Shown piece after piece: positions 22,139-33,406 of a stretch of 64,000 nucleotides of DNA. Within the stretch, counting starts at the first letter, position 1. The number at the start of each line of letters is the position of its first letter. The DNA is from Sorex araneus (lineage: Eukaryota; Chordata; Mammalia; Eulipotyphla; Soricidae): positions 120,693,678 to 120,757,677 of the forward strand of contig NC_073307.1 in the NCBI RefSeq assembly GCF_027595985.1, read 5' to 3'. The position numbers and the translations under genes were made by a program. The notes beneath the pieces are model-generated. The model saw nothing but the letters and a program-made list of their open reading frames with translations. It was not told the origin of the DNA and ran no database searches.

Positions 22139-22654
22139 AGAATAAAGTGCACCTTCTTAATTGACATGAAAAAATTCTATGTGTTCGGTCTCCACTTTTT
22201 TCTTTTATTCTTTTTTGTTTGGATTCATTCAGTTTATATTCTTTTACAATGGAAATGTATCAAATCCTGTAGAGAAGACTTTCTGATCCTAACCCTAGAT
22301 GCAGCAACTTATTTCAGTTTCTCATCTAAATTTTATTTTATTTTGGCTTCATATTTGAGTAGCAAATGCATATTTCTATTTTTATTCATCAGTTTAAACA
22401 AGAAGATTAATTTCTCCTCATATAAAATGAGAAGATTTATATAGCATGGAATACAAATCAGACTCATCAGACTTGGAATAAAATGAATGGTGATCAATAC
22501 ACCGATGGTGATCAATACACCAATACGTCAATACACATTGCTCAATACAGATCATTACAATCTGAAAGGAAAATTGAATAATATGCAACAGATAATGAAT
22601 AATATAAGAAGAAACATGAAAACTTGAAAAGTGGTACTATAGAGTTAAAACATT
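22139..22654. other. Duplicated upstream block, no gene
   Basis: The block aligns with 48060-48650 of unit C ('tttctatttttattcatcagtttaaacaag' occurs in both). A short tandem duplication of 'tggtgatcaatacacc' at 22490-22522 is private to unit B. The small frames here have no domain. Confidence 0.6.
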
Positions 22655-22803
22655 TTGGGGTTTGTTTTGGGGCCACATGTGGATGTGTTCATGACTTATT
22701 CAAGGATCATGCCTGGCTGGGCTCAGAGGATCCTAGAGTTGAACCCTAGGTCAGCCATGCACAAGTCAAGTGCTCTGTTTGCTGTACTATTGCTCTGTCC
22801 TAA
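22655..22803 (-). repeat. Old SINE shared with unit C
   Basis: The diverged A-tailed SINE in minus orientation ('ggggccacatgtggatgtg' to 'actattgctctgtcc') is at the same place as 48656-48802 in unit C. It predates the duplication. Confidence 0.7.
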
Positions 22804-23021
22804 AACAGTTTTTTTGGAAGTAAAGTTAATCTGGAAAGTAAGACGAGGGAAAGAGGCAAATACATGCTCAAGAGAAGAACACAGGCTTCTATAGAGAGAA
22901 GAAAAAGAAAAAGTCCAGAGAGACTTCTGGGAGAAGTTTATAAATGGATATTGTCTATAACCGCCATTGTCCGGAATGACTTCTACTGGGGAAAAGCACT
23001 GAACTTCCGGTGACCTATTCT

Positions 23022-23452
23022 TTTTTTATTTCTAAAATAATTTATTTTGTCAAAATTAGATTATATATTTTCAAATCTATAAATTCAAAGTAACTCAATT
23101 AACAGTTAAAATTCTAGTCTTGCCAAATTAACAATAAGCTAAATATTAAACATCATTATTATAAATAAGATTAACTGTGCAGAAGTGTGAAATTTTACCC
23201 ATATTTTACATATACAACCTTATAACTCAACATTGTCTCAGTTAAAAAATATACCCATTACATATATAGTCAAAATTGAATTATTTTTATTTAACAATTA
23301 ATTCTATTAATTCTTGCTTCAGAACTCAATTAAAACGTTTAAAAATTGTGTTATTTTAAATTTCAAATGATATTTCACACTACTGTTGGTGATAAACCCT
23401 TAAACATACTTCCAGTACAAAAATATCAGTATGATCATATTTAGTAATGACT
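23022..23452 (-). pseudogene. Retroposed fragment of an unidentified transcript
   Basis: A 431-base AT-rich block is flanked by near-identical 14-base repeats (ggtgacctattctt at 23008-23021, ggtgatctattctt at 23453-23466). It is absent from the aligned unit C site at about 49018-49036. On the minus strand it ends in 'tagaaataaaaaaag', a polyadenylation signal merging with an A-tail. These are the marks of L1-mediated copying of a cellular RNA. I recognise no coding sequence; it looks like a 3' UTR fragment. Source gene unknown. Confidence 0.7.
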
Positions 23453-23786
23453 GGTGATCTATTCTTGAGTTTTTGTTGTGTCTTTGTGTATTCTTGGAGC
23501 CTCTCCACCCAGGCATCCAAGCAATATCCAGTCCCTCCTGTCTATACTATGTGCCCGCACTTTTCTGTTATAAACGCTTTCTGTCTCAAGATGTGGGTCT
23601 TTTGTCTCAAATACCTTCATGCCTTCATGATTACATTTTAGACAATGTTTTCCACAATGTGCATTACCAGGGCTACCCTTTCTCTCTGTGTGCTACATAT
23701 CCCCCCTTAGAGATATCACTCCCTCAAATCTTCAAGGGTGAAGGTCCATCTTCTGTAATTTCATGCTGACAAAAGGATGCAGCCTC

Positions 23787-24149
23787 GACTCATGAGTGGA
23801 GGGGAGAAGGCAGATGGAATAGAGAAGGGATCACTAGGAAAATTATGGCTGGAGGAACCAGTTGGGATGGGAGATGCATGCCAAAAGTAGATAATGGAAC
23901 AAACACGATGACCTCTCAGTGTCTGTGTTGCAAGCCATAATGCCCAAAAGTAGAGAGTGAGTATGGGGAATATTGTCTGCCATGGAGGCAGGGGGAGGGT
24001 GGGAAAGGGGGGTTATACCCAGGATATTGGTGGTGGGGAATGTGCACTGGTGGAGGGATGGGTGTTTGATCATTGTGAGATTGTAACCCAAACATGAAAG
24101 CTTGTAACTATCTCACGGTGATTTGATAAAATAAATTTTTTTTTTAAAG
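23787..24149 (+). mobile_element. L1 3' UTR insertion with perfect 16-base duplication
   Basis: The body is L1 3' UTR only ('gatggaatagagaagggatc' to 'ctcacggtgatttgataaaa' and an A- and T-rich end). The duplication 'aaaaggatgcagcctc' at 23771-23786 and 24150-24165 is perfect. Unit C lacks the insertion: its counterpart 'aaaaggacacagacactgcc' is continuous at 49302. Confidence 0.9.
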
Positions 24150-24359
24150 AAAAGGATGCAGCCTCTGCTTCTGTGAAGGAGTGAAGTCTTGTACTGACTT
24201 AATATCAGTGGGCAGAGGCAACAGTGTATTTGTGGCCTATGTGACCTATGTGACTATGTGGCCCAAGACCAAAAGAAAGAAAGGATATGATTACATTTGG
24301 GGGAATAAAAACCTTTGTTTTTTGGTTTGGGGCCCTGACCTGGGGAAGACTGAGCTTTT

Positions 24360-24516
24360 TGTTTTGTTTTGTTTTTTGTTTGGGGGCCACACAGGGCTTA
24401 CTCCTAGCTCTGCATTCAGGGATCACTTCTGGGGTTGCTAAGGAGACCATATTGGGTGCGGGGATCGAACCTGGACTGGCCACAATCCCAACAGCTGCAC
24501 AACCGCCCAGGGACCA
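24360..24516 (-). repeat. A-tailed SOR SINE, unit B only
   Basis: A T-rich left end, the body ('gggggccacacagggcttac') and a diverged head at the right are present. Short repeats 'agctttt' (24353-24359 and 24517-24523) flank it. The unit C site at about 49468 has no SINE. Confidence 0.75.
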
Positions 24517-24523
24517 AGCTTTT

Positions 24524-25192
24524 GAACAAGGCAATGATTACAAAAGAAGTTCTTATTTTCTTCTTTTGCATAATGGGAAATCTGTTGTAAAAGAAATTGT
24601 TTCTGCTTTTACTGACCAGTTGTTTGGAACTAAAACATTTCAAGCTAAGTAAAAACTGTCTTTCATAGACTAGACATAGTGCTTGAAAATGTCAATGATT
24701 TTACAGATATGTTAAGAGAAATTTTATTGGAATGGAAAAAAAACAGATTTTTCAGAGAAAAACTGAAAAAAAAAGAGGAACAGACCGATTGTTCAAGAAA
24801 ATTTGAGTGAATAGTGACACAGGAGCAGTGAGGGCAAGTCTCTGTTCATCCATGACTCCGATTAAAAAAAATGAAAATATTTTATTTCAAAAATGAAAAT
24901 ATTAAGTAATAAAGATGCTCAGACTCAGAGTTAGAAAATAGAAAAAAATGACTGAAAAGTAGAGGAGAAACTGGAGAAGAACTTAGTAGAGGACTAAGTT
25001 AAGTATGGCTTGTTTGTGGTGTTTTTATAGGAAAACTGGGTCTTTGTGTTACTTGTCAAGAGACAAGAATGTTAGAGATTTCAAAAAACTACATAGAATG
25101 TCTGGCTTGTTTGGGGTCTTTGGCTTCTCTATTTGGCCATGCATCTTTTGGGTTATCTTTTGTCTCAATCTTGATGAGCCAGAGATCTGGCT
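24524..25192. other. Duplicated upstream block, no gene
   Basis: The block aligns with 49490-50130 in unit C ('aggactaagttaagt.tggctt' and 'gtgttactggtcaag'-type text). Open frames here are short and not conserved with unit C, so they are not taken as genes. Confidence 0.6.
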
Positions 25193-25198
25193 CAGAAT

Positions 25199-25691
25199 TG
25201 TTAGGGTCTGTGATCCAAGGAATAAGACAGAGACAAAAATCTGAGCAAATAAAGTTCTTTATTCGCGTCAAGCACATATACTGGTCGACCAGGGTCTCCT
25301 GCACAGAGGGCAACCCCGTCTTGCTGTAGGTTCCCCCTTTTATAACCATACTTGGGTTCGGAACTTCCTGCCTTGGATTGGCTTCCTCCCTGGACCTAGG
25401 GTCCTGTTTTTTTTCTGATTGGCTTATTCCTTCTTTGCAATTCTTGGCCATAAACTCAGGTTGCTCTACCTGACTTCCTTTCTCCCCTTTTGGGTGCTTG
25501 CGTTTTGTGGTCTTGTACTGTGCTTATTCTTCTGCTTTTACACGCCTTCCCAGAATTTATGCCAGTGATTGTCTCAGCTAGGTTAAAGGAAAACCCAAAT
25601 ATCCTGTTCAATATGCCTGCTTAGCATAAAATCATTACAATGTGGGGCTATGGCTAATCTGGAGTCCCTAATGTTAGTTCTTGCAGTCTTT
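25199..25691 (-). mobile_element. Solo LTR
   Basis: On the minus strand the block has a TATA-like 'ttataaaaggggg' (about 25337-25349) followed by a polyadenylation signal (aataaag, about 25258). It ends in 'ccctaaca', the usual CA end of an LTR. The six-base repeat 'cagaat' flanks it (25193-25198 and 25692-25697). The unit C counterpart at about 50133 ('tcaaaatctatatttggg') is uninterrupted. No internal retroviral sequence remains, so it is a solo LTR left by recombination. The six-base duplication fits an ERV2-like element, but the class is uncertain, and the other LTR edge does not show a clear TG. Confidence 0.7.
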
Positions 25692-25697
25692 CAGAAT

Positions 25698-26525
25698 CTA
25701 TAATTTTGGGAATATTATTAATTTCCCCTTCATGGAAAGAGCCCAGGAATTTGCAGGAATGTTTAAAATGTGGAATGGAGACTTCTAATGGAACTGCTTG
25801 CAACAGTTGGGTAGGGGGAAACTAAGGCGTCTCTTTCATTAGTAAAGTTATGATATATGTGTTATAGAATAATATAGAGAGGTAAAAATAAATAAATTAA
25901 TAATTCAAAGTTCTTTAAATTATTGATAGAACCCTGATGAGTTATCTTGTTGCTTCAGATAGATAGGCACTGTTGTTAACCACATTTCGTTAAAAATAAC
26001 TGGGAAAAATTTAAATCCTTAAGAGTTTGTTTTTAGTCTTTTGTAGCTGCAAGGAATAAAGAAAATGTGAAAAGTAGATCATTCATGCTGAGACCAGAAA
26101 TATATAATATTGTAAAAAAAGAGAAATGGCATTTTGCACTTGTGAAACTCACTAAGCTGCACAACACTCAGAGTGAACAAAAACTTATGTAACACATGAA
26201 TTTTTGCTTACAATAGTGCATTAGTAATTATCAATTAAAATATTTCACTTCCTTAAGATATTAATAATAAGAAAAGCCTTGTGGGAAAGGAAAGAAGAGA
26301 CTATGAAAATATTTGATTTTTTTACACACATTTTCTAAAATCTAATTGCAATCTACAATGTTAAATCTATTAAATAGGAAAACTGCTTACATTATAAGTA
26401 TTTATAACGTCTTAAAGGACTCCAATTAAGCATATATTAAATATCCTACATAAAAAAAAGGGAAATCAGTAAGAGTTGGCAAAAACGTTGGCTATATTAA
26501 ATAGCAGTGTTGAAATCTTTGGGGT
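25698..26525. other. Duplicated block then unaligned AT-rich sequence, no gene
   Basis: The first part aligns with 50140-50440 of unit C ('cctcttt..cattagt.aag' and following). After about 26010 I see no clear counterpart, and no gene. Confidence 0.5.
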
Positions 26526-26529
26526 ATAC

Positions 26530-26575
<46 letters not shown>
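26526..26575. repeat. (TA)n microsatellite
   Basis: About 24 nearly perfect TA units. The low-complexity repeat 'YIYIYI' in a minus-strand frame across it is an artefact of the microsatellite. Confidence 0.95.
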
Positions 26576-26578
<3 letters not shown>

Positions 26579-27293
26579 TGCTATTGCTGAGCTGGGAGCT
26601 TCTAACATAAGGGACCCCAGCTTTACTTTCCTGTCAGCAGGAAGGGATCTCCTCACCATTATTTCAAGAGTCAGGTGTAGACTGTTAACAAGCACTACCC
26701 ATAAACAAAGTATTCAGCTCCCAGAATCAACCTTGCCTCAATCATGATTATCCCCCATAACTGAAAGCCAATTATTCTCCATGACTGTAAGTCAGCTTAA
26801 CCATTAATTAGCTTAATTTGCTTCTGTAACTTACTTTATTCATGACAACTTCTGAGCCTCTTTGATGAAGTTGACGAATTCTTTCAGAGGTTTCTGGAAG
26901 GGGAGGGATCGGAGGTCTAAATACATCATGTTGAAGCTGCAAAGGAAGCATTCCTCTACCTTTGAAAGTCCAGGAATCAGAATATGATAGTGTTTCCTAT
27001 TGTCCAAATAGGACAATAGCAATGACCAACAAGCCTGGTATAACTAGCATTGAATATAAAAAGTTCAGGAACGGCCTGGTTAGTTGCGTTGATTATTTGA
27101 ATTCAGTCTTTATGGCTACAATAGTCGGATCCTTGTTCAGAAACACATAAATTTATGCCCGTGGGACAAGAAGAAAAGACACGAGCCTCTGCAGTCTGAT
27201 CAACTGTGGACATGCTGCTACTAGGCAATTTACTACTTGCATGTTTAAGAGGAAAGAAATGGAGCATTGAAGAGATTGCACAACTTACCAAAA
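26576..27293. other. Unclassified interval, possible retrocopy
   Basis: The minus-strand frame 26840-27022 (60 residues, ending 'KEFVNFIKEAQKLS') and text upstream of it in other frames look like a broken coding sequence with one hydrophobic stretch. I cannot name a source gene, and no A-tail or flanking duplication was found. It could be a decayed pseudogene or chance. Confidence 0.25.
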
Positions 27294-27302
27294 GCCTTGT
27301 AA

Positions 27303-27502
27303 GGTTTTTTTTTTTTTTTTGGCTTTTCTTTTTTTTTGCTTTTTGGGTCACACCTGGTTTTACAGGGGTTACTCCTGGCTCTGCACCCAGGAATTACTTT
27401 TGGCAGTGCTCAAGGGATCATATGGGATGCTGGGAATCAAACCTGGGTTGGCCGAGTGCAAGGCAAATGCCCTACCTGCTGTGCTATCCCTCCAGACCCC
27501 AC
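27303..27502 (-). repeat. A-tailed SOR SINE
   Basis: A poly-T tract (27305-27320), a near-consensus body and the head 'gtgctatccctccagacccc' are present. The nine-base duplication 'gccttgtag' is at 27294-27302 and 27503-27511. Confidence 0.9.
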
Positions 27503-27511
27503 GCCTTGTAG

Positions 27512-28288
27512 TTTTTAAACTTGCATTCCCTAGTACTTAAACAATGGTTTTCTTTACTTCTAATGGAACCACTATAAAAGTTACAATGGCAACTTCCAAA
27601 AAATAGAAGACTTCTGGTTATTAATGAAAAAAGCTAAAGACTTTGTATAGCCAATATACTTCTGAGGGAAAATAAGAAAAAAAAAAGATGTGTCACACTC
27701 TTTAACTTCAGGTAAATTATAAATGATAGTAATAAAACATAATGATATTAGAAGAAGAAACCACATATAGACCAATGGAACAAAATAATGCACCCAGAAA
27801 CAAATTCATTTATACAAATAACTCATTTATAGGAATGGTGTTGGTACAAGAGAACAACTATGTAGAAACAGTAACTCTAGATCACTAATACCACATAATA
27901 GAAGAAATTAGCAGATATAGAACCACGACTCCAGAAAAAACCTTGGAAATTACTCAAAAAGCCATATAAAATTTCCTTTATATTATCCAGAAATTTCATA
28001 TGTGATTAATTTTCATGAAAAAGACAAACAGGGCCTGGAAAATCTCAAAGATGAATGTTACTAGCAACTTCATCCTGTGTGAATACTTGAAAAGATATAA
28101 AATTAAATTAAATACAAAAAATTTGCCTATATATACATAATATAAAAATAAACCATGGTTCACTGACACAATGAAATAGAATTCAACTTTAAAAGTGACA
28201 AATATTAGATGTCTGACATGCAATGACAAAATTTTTAAAAATTATGACTAAATCATGATCACTTGAGTTAGGACCCATGATTATTTCC
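27512..28288 (-). pseudogene. Remnant 3' flank of a deleted MRGPRX unit (unit D)
   Basis: The segment aligns with the 3' flanks of units B and C for over 600 bases, ending with 'gatgtctgacatgcaatgac' and 'gattatttcctg' at 28288. In unit C the same text continues within about 25 bases into the receptor stop codon. Here it stops dead at an L1 that lacks its own 3' end. The coding exon and everything upstream of it are gone. This is a truncated gene unit, not merely a duplicated flank, if the deletion reading is right. Confidence 0.6.
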
Positions 28289-30815
28289 TGTTCCATATGA
28301 ATTTCAGGAGTGTTTGACCCATTTCTTTGAAGGATTTCATGGGTATCCTTATAAGGATTGCATTGAATCTGTTTAATGCTTTGGGGAGTATTGCCATTTT
28401 GACAATATTCTCCCAATCCATCAGCAGGGGATCTTTCCATTTTCTTGTGTCCTCTTTTATTTCATGCAGTAGTGTTTTGTAGTTTTCTTTGTACAGGTCC
28501 TTGCCTCCTTAGTTAAGCTGATTCTGAAATACTTGGTTTTGTGAGGCATAATTGTCAACAGGATTGCATTTTTCATGTCACTTTCTTTTCTCTCATTATT
28601 TCCGTATAGGAAAGCCATGGACTTCTGGGTATTGATTTTATAGCCTGCTACTTTACTATCAAGTATATTTTGTCTAGGAGCTTATTGGTAGAAGCTTTAG
28701 GGTTCTCTAAATATAGTATTATATTATCTACGAATAGTGAGAACTTGAGTTTTTCCTTTCCTATCTGGATGCCCTTAAAATCTTTTTAATGCCTAAAAGC
28801 TATTGCAAATACTTCCACTACTATATTGAACAGAGGTGGTAAGAGTGGGCATCTTTGTCTTGTTCCTGATCTCAGAGGGAAGGCTCTTGATTTTTCCCCA
28901 TTGAGTACAATGTTTGCCATAGGTTTGTGGTAGATGACTTTGACTATATTGAGGAAAGTTTTTTCAAAATCCATTTTGGTGAAAATTTTCATCATCAACG
29001 AGTGCTGGATCTTATCAAATGCTTTCTCTGCATCTATTGAAATGATCATATGATTGTTATCTTTACTTTTGTTGATATGATGGATTATGCTGATTGATTT
29101 TCAAATGTTAAATCATCCTTGCATCCCTGGGATGAACCCCATTTGGTTGTGGTCTATGATCTTTTTGAATAAATGTGGCATTCTATTTGCTAATATTTTA
29201 TTGAGAATCTTTGCATCCATGTTAATCAGGTATATCAGCCTATAGTTTTCATTTTTTGTGATGTCTTTGTTTGCTTTTGGTATTAGGGAGATATGAGCTG
29301 TATAGAAACTGTTTGGGAGAGTTTCTGTGTCTTCAATTTCCTGGGAAAGCTTGAGAAGAACTGGCAATAGGTCCTCTTTTAGTGTTTGGAAGAATTCACT
29401 AGTGAATCCATCTGGACCTGGGCTTTTGTTTATGGAAAGACTCTTGATTACAGTTTCAATTTCTTTGGTGTAAGAAGTCTACTCAGATATTTCAGATATT
29501 CTTGGTTCAGCTTTGGGGTATTATAGGAATCCAGGAATTTATCCATTTCTTCTAGGTTCTCTTGTTCATGGCATACAGACTTTCAAAGTAGTCTCTGATG
29601 ATCTTTTGAATTTCTTTGGTTCCTGTTGTGATATCCCCCTTTTCATTTTTGACTCAGTTTACTAGGGTTCTCTCCCTCTCTTTATGAGTCTTGCTTATGG
29701 TTTATCTCTCTTGTTCATTTTCCCAAAGAACGAGCTCTTGGTTTCATTGATCTTTGAATTGTTTTTTGGGTTTTCATGTCATTAATTTCTGCCTTAAGTT
29801 TTTTTTATTTCTTTCCTTCTGCCTGTTTTGGGCTCCTTTTGTTGGTCTTCTTCTAAGATCTTGAGCTGTGAAGTCAACTTATCTACGTGGGCCCTTTCTT
29901 CCTTCCTGAGGAATGCTTACAGAGCTATGAATTTTCCCCCTCAACACGGCTTTGGCTGTATCCCACAGGTTCTGTTAACTCATGTCTTCATTCTCATTTG
30001 TTTCGAGGTATCTTTTGATTTCTTCCTTGATTTCCTTCCTGACCCACTCATTTAACATTGATTTGTTTAATTTGAAGGTGTTTTGTTTGGTTTTCCACAT
30101 CTGTGTGTGATTAAATACTATCTTCAGTGCATCGTGGTCTGAAAAGATAGTTGATACAATTTCTATCATCCTGATTTTATTGAGGTATGTTTTGTGACCT
30201 AGCACGTGGTCTATTTTGGCAAATATTCCGTGTGCACTGAAAATGAATGTGTATTCTTTCTTTTTTGGATGCAAAGCCCTGTATAGATCTATTAGCCCTT
30301 TCTCTTCTATTTCTTTCTTCAAGTACAGTGTTTCCTTGCTGAGTTTTATTCTTGTTGATCTATCTAGAGGTGATAAGGCAGTATTGAAGTCTCCAACTAC
30401 TATTGTCCTTGTAACAATGTCCTCCTTCAAATCTGTTAGAAATTGTTATAAGTATTTAGCTGGTCCTTCATTAGGTGCGTATATGTTTAGGAGTGTGATT
30501 TCTTCCTGCTGTACATATCCGTTGATTAGTAAAAAATGGCCTTTGCTGACCCTTGCAATCTTCTTCAACCTGAAATCTATGATGTCGGGTACTAGTATGA
30601 CCACTCTGGCTTTTTTTAGGCAGCTGTTTTCTTGTAGGATTGTTTTTCATCCTTTGACTTTGAGTCTGTGTTTGTTCTGTCTGTTCAGATGTGTTTCTTA
30701 TAGGCAGCAAAATGTTGGGTTCAGTCTCTAAATCCATTTTGCCACTTTGTGTCTCTATTGGTTAATTTAGACCATTGACATTGAGAGGAATTATTGTTAT
30801 GGGATTTTGCGCCAT
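28289..30815 (-). pseudogene. L1 ORF2 (endonuclease and reverse transcriptase), partial and broken
   Basis: The start lies at 30815 ('MAQNPITIIPLNVNG'). The endonuclease region (30430-29975: 'VVGDFNTALSPLDRS', 'SDHDALKI') and reverse transcriptase blocks ('PISLI'-like, '[14 protein letters not shown]', '[16 protein letters not shown]') are recognisable but spread over several frames with stops. The catalytic 'FADDM' region just downstream is degraded and the C-terminal domain is absent. ORF2p would nick target DNA and reverse-transcribe the L1 RNA; this copy cannot. Confidence 0.8.
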
Positions 30816-30879
30816 CTTTCTGTAGGGGGTTGTTGTGCTTGTAGGGTTTTTTCTTATCTTAAGTAGCACCTTTATTCCT

Positions 30880-31790
30880 TCTTTTAAGTTTGGTTTTGAG
30901 TCTATGAAGTCCCTGACTGTTGTCCATGAAACAGTATATTGTTCCTAGGAGTTTGAGTGAGAAAAAAGTATTCTTGGTGAGGTGTTCATTTCATTGAGTT
31001 TTTTTTTTAGTATATCCCACCATTGTCTTTGGGCTTGGAGGGTTTCCTCTGATAGGTTTGTTGTAAATCTAAGGAGTGCTCCTTTGTATGTGCTCCTTCT
31101 TTGACCTTGCTGCTTGCAATATTGTGCCTCTATCGGTCACATTCATCATTGTGTTTATGATGTCTTGGAGTCATTTTTATTAGAATCTCTTTTAGCTGGC
31201 ACTCTCGGAGCTCCTTGAATCTGGATGCCTGCATTCTCCAGCTCTGGGAACTTTTTGGCAATGATATCTTTAACTGTGGCATTTTCATTGGGGTTGCCTC
31301 CCTGTCCTGCTGGTACTCTGATGATTCTTATATTGTTCCTATTGGATTCATCACGTAGGACTCTGATTTGCCCTGGAGCTATTTTTAGGACTTTTCCCAT
31401 TGTTAGCTGTTGCCTGTAAACTCTCTGCAGCTCATCTTCAAGCTCACTGATTCTGGCTTTGGCTGTGGCCATTCTGCTGTTGAGGCCACCCACTGAGTTT
31501 TTCATTCCATCTACCGAATCCTTTATTCATGACACTTCTGTTTGTAGCTGTTTTAGTTCTGCTCTCATTTCTTCCTGTATTTTCTTGGCTGTCCGTTCCA
31601 CTGTTTCTTTCATTTCCTCCGTTAATTTACTGGATGATTGTTCCACCGTTTCTTTGAGTTCATTGAACATCTTCAATACTTCATCTCTGAATTCTTTATC
31701 AGAGAGGTCGTATTTGTGGGTAACCCCTGTTGAGGCTTCTGAACCTTTTCCAGCATCTTCTCCTCATGCTGGGGATTTGTGCTGTCTATT
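30880..31790 (-). pseudogene. L1 ORF1 (RNA-binding chaperone), broken
   Basis: Minus-strand frame 31155-31505 holds the end of the coiled coil ('ARISELEDELQRVYRQQ') and the start of the RNA-recognition domain ('RNNIRIIRVPAGQGGNPNEN', 'RVPAKRDSNKND'). The N-terminal coiled-coil region lies at about 31510-31790 in broken frames, and the C-terminal domain continues left to about 30880. The normal protein forms trimers on L1 RNA; this copy has stop codons and indels. Confidence 0.8.
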
Positions 31791-32250
31791 CACATTGTTG
31801 TTGTAGTATGGAGGTGGGACCTTCCAGTTCACTATCACTTTTCCCTCTTGGTGTGAGAAGGGAATCTGATTGAGCTCAGTCAATGGTGGTTACCTTTTTC
31901 CCCTTCTAGAGTTCCAGCTTCCTCTCAGGTGCTCCTCTGTGGCTTATGTGAGGCCTCTAGCAAAGTTTCGGAGAATGTATTCTTTTATATTGAACATGTA
32001 CAGGTTCTTGTGTCCACTGGTGTTATGATGCAATTGGAATAGGCTAATGGACTATTTTGGCCTAATGTGTTTGAGATGGCCAGGATATTCTCCCCAGAAT
32101 TAGGTGATGGAGATGGAGATGTGAGTCCAGAGTGCTGCGAAAGGGGAAAATAACTGTGGCTTCGTTAGTGGCTGCCAGTCCCATAGGAGGCCATACTCAC
32201 TGCCCCTGAGGCTCATGCCTCCTGGTGTGGAGGTCACTACCCAGCCTGTA

Positions 32251-32607
32251 CTGGGGCACTGAAAGGTGCTGGGATCTGGGTGGGGCTGTGGGACTCGGGT
32301 GCATTGTTCAGCAGGGGTCTGGTCAGTCACTCACATGTGAGACAAACTGGAGGTGCTGGGATGGCAGGAATTGGGGACCGGAAGACAGTTCTGGGGCACT
32401 GAAGGTGTTTGGGTCCAGGTGGGGCTCTGGGATGTGTGCGCTGTTGGGCCTGGGTCCCGTCAGTCAAGTACCTGTGGGACAAACCAGCAGCGCTGAGACC
32501 GAGGGAATTGGGGGCCAGAAACTGGTCTTGGGGCTCTGGAAGGTGCTTGGGTCTGGTTGGGACTTCGGGACTATCAGATGGCACTGGGATGGCGGGAATT
32601 GGGACTT
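32251..32607 (-). repeat. Tandem 5' UTR monomers of the L1
   Basis: Three GC-rich units begin at about 32251, 32391 and 32527, with a period near 138 bases; the last is partial. Each carries the order 'ctggggcactgaaggtg', 'gggtc..ggtgggg', 'ggac', then 'gggatggcaggaattgggg'. The units lie at the outer 5' end of the element, the position that carries the promoter in L1 families with monomeric 5' ends. Promoter function here is inference. Confidence 0.75.
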
Positions 32608-33406
32608 CACTGTATATCTTTTAAAAATAGATGTATTCAGAATTGCCACAGTGCCTATTATTTTATTTCTAGATTTATATTACAGGATCATGCCAAACTT
32701 GAAAATCAATGTTACAGAAAAGTCGTTCATAACATCCTCATAATGAATATGGACAACAAATAGAGGATTCACTTATTTGATATATAATGTAATAATAAAT
32801 AGTAATATTTAAAATAAAAAGCAATTACAATCAGTGAGATACAAGGGGGGCAGGCATGGGGATGGCAGGGACTTTAGGGACACTGGTGGAGTGATTGGTG
32901 CTGAACACTGCATGCCTCAAACAATTCTATTATGAACAGCTTTGTAAATCATGGTGTCTTAATAAAATCTTTTTAATTTAAAAAAATCAGTGTGATGCAG
33001 CATATTCTTTCACATGGATGAATCTCAATATCTCATAATAAATGAAAGAAGTCAGTTATAAAAGACAGGATTCCATTTACCTGGAAAGTGAAAACTAGAC
33101 AAATACACTGAGACAGGAAGTAGAAGAGCAGGACGTCAGGCAAACAGAGCGGAGCTGGGAGATTGTTGGGAGATGGAAATGATCACAAATAGCTATTGAC
33201 TTTTTCTGGGGGACTGATAAAAACATAAAACAAATGATTGTACTACTAGAGCCATAATGAATAAATTAATATTGGTGTTTTTAATTTAAAAAGAATGCAC
33301 AAAAGATGTGTAATGCTCTTTAGCTTCAAGCTTTATTACAAAATGTTATAATAAAAACCTAATGATTTTGGAACTAATACACACACTCAGACCAATAGAA
33401 TAAAAT
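32608..33406. other. Far 3' flank of unit C, no gene
   Basis: The block aligns closely with 62475-63290 (unit E), for example 'atggacaacaaatagaggattca' in both and 'aagaagtcagttat' after it. No coding content is present. Confidence 0.75.

Larger units (their letters stand above)
28289..32607 (-). mobile_element. L1 with complete 5' end but missing 3' end
   Basis: Read on the minus strand it has a 5' UTR (about 32607-31800), ORF1, ORF2 from a methionine at 30815, and then stops in the middle of the reverse transcriptase C-terminal region at 28289. L1 truncation normally removes the 5' end, so loss of the 3' end points to a later deletion. Frames at 28786-29049 ('[15 protein letters not shown]'), 29113-29367 and 29975-30430 (endonuclease) are its broken ORF2 pieces. 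The element is not mobile. Confidence 0.85.

Noticed and set aside
26526-26575. Regular repeat that might suggest a CRISPR-like or functional array
   Set aside because: Plain TA microsatellite without spacers, in a mammalian genome.
32225-32743. A 172-residue Gly- and Trp-rich frame
   Set aside because: It runs through the GC-rich L1 5' UTR monomers and across the insertion edge into unrelated flank.
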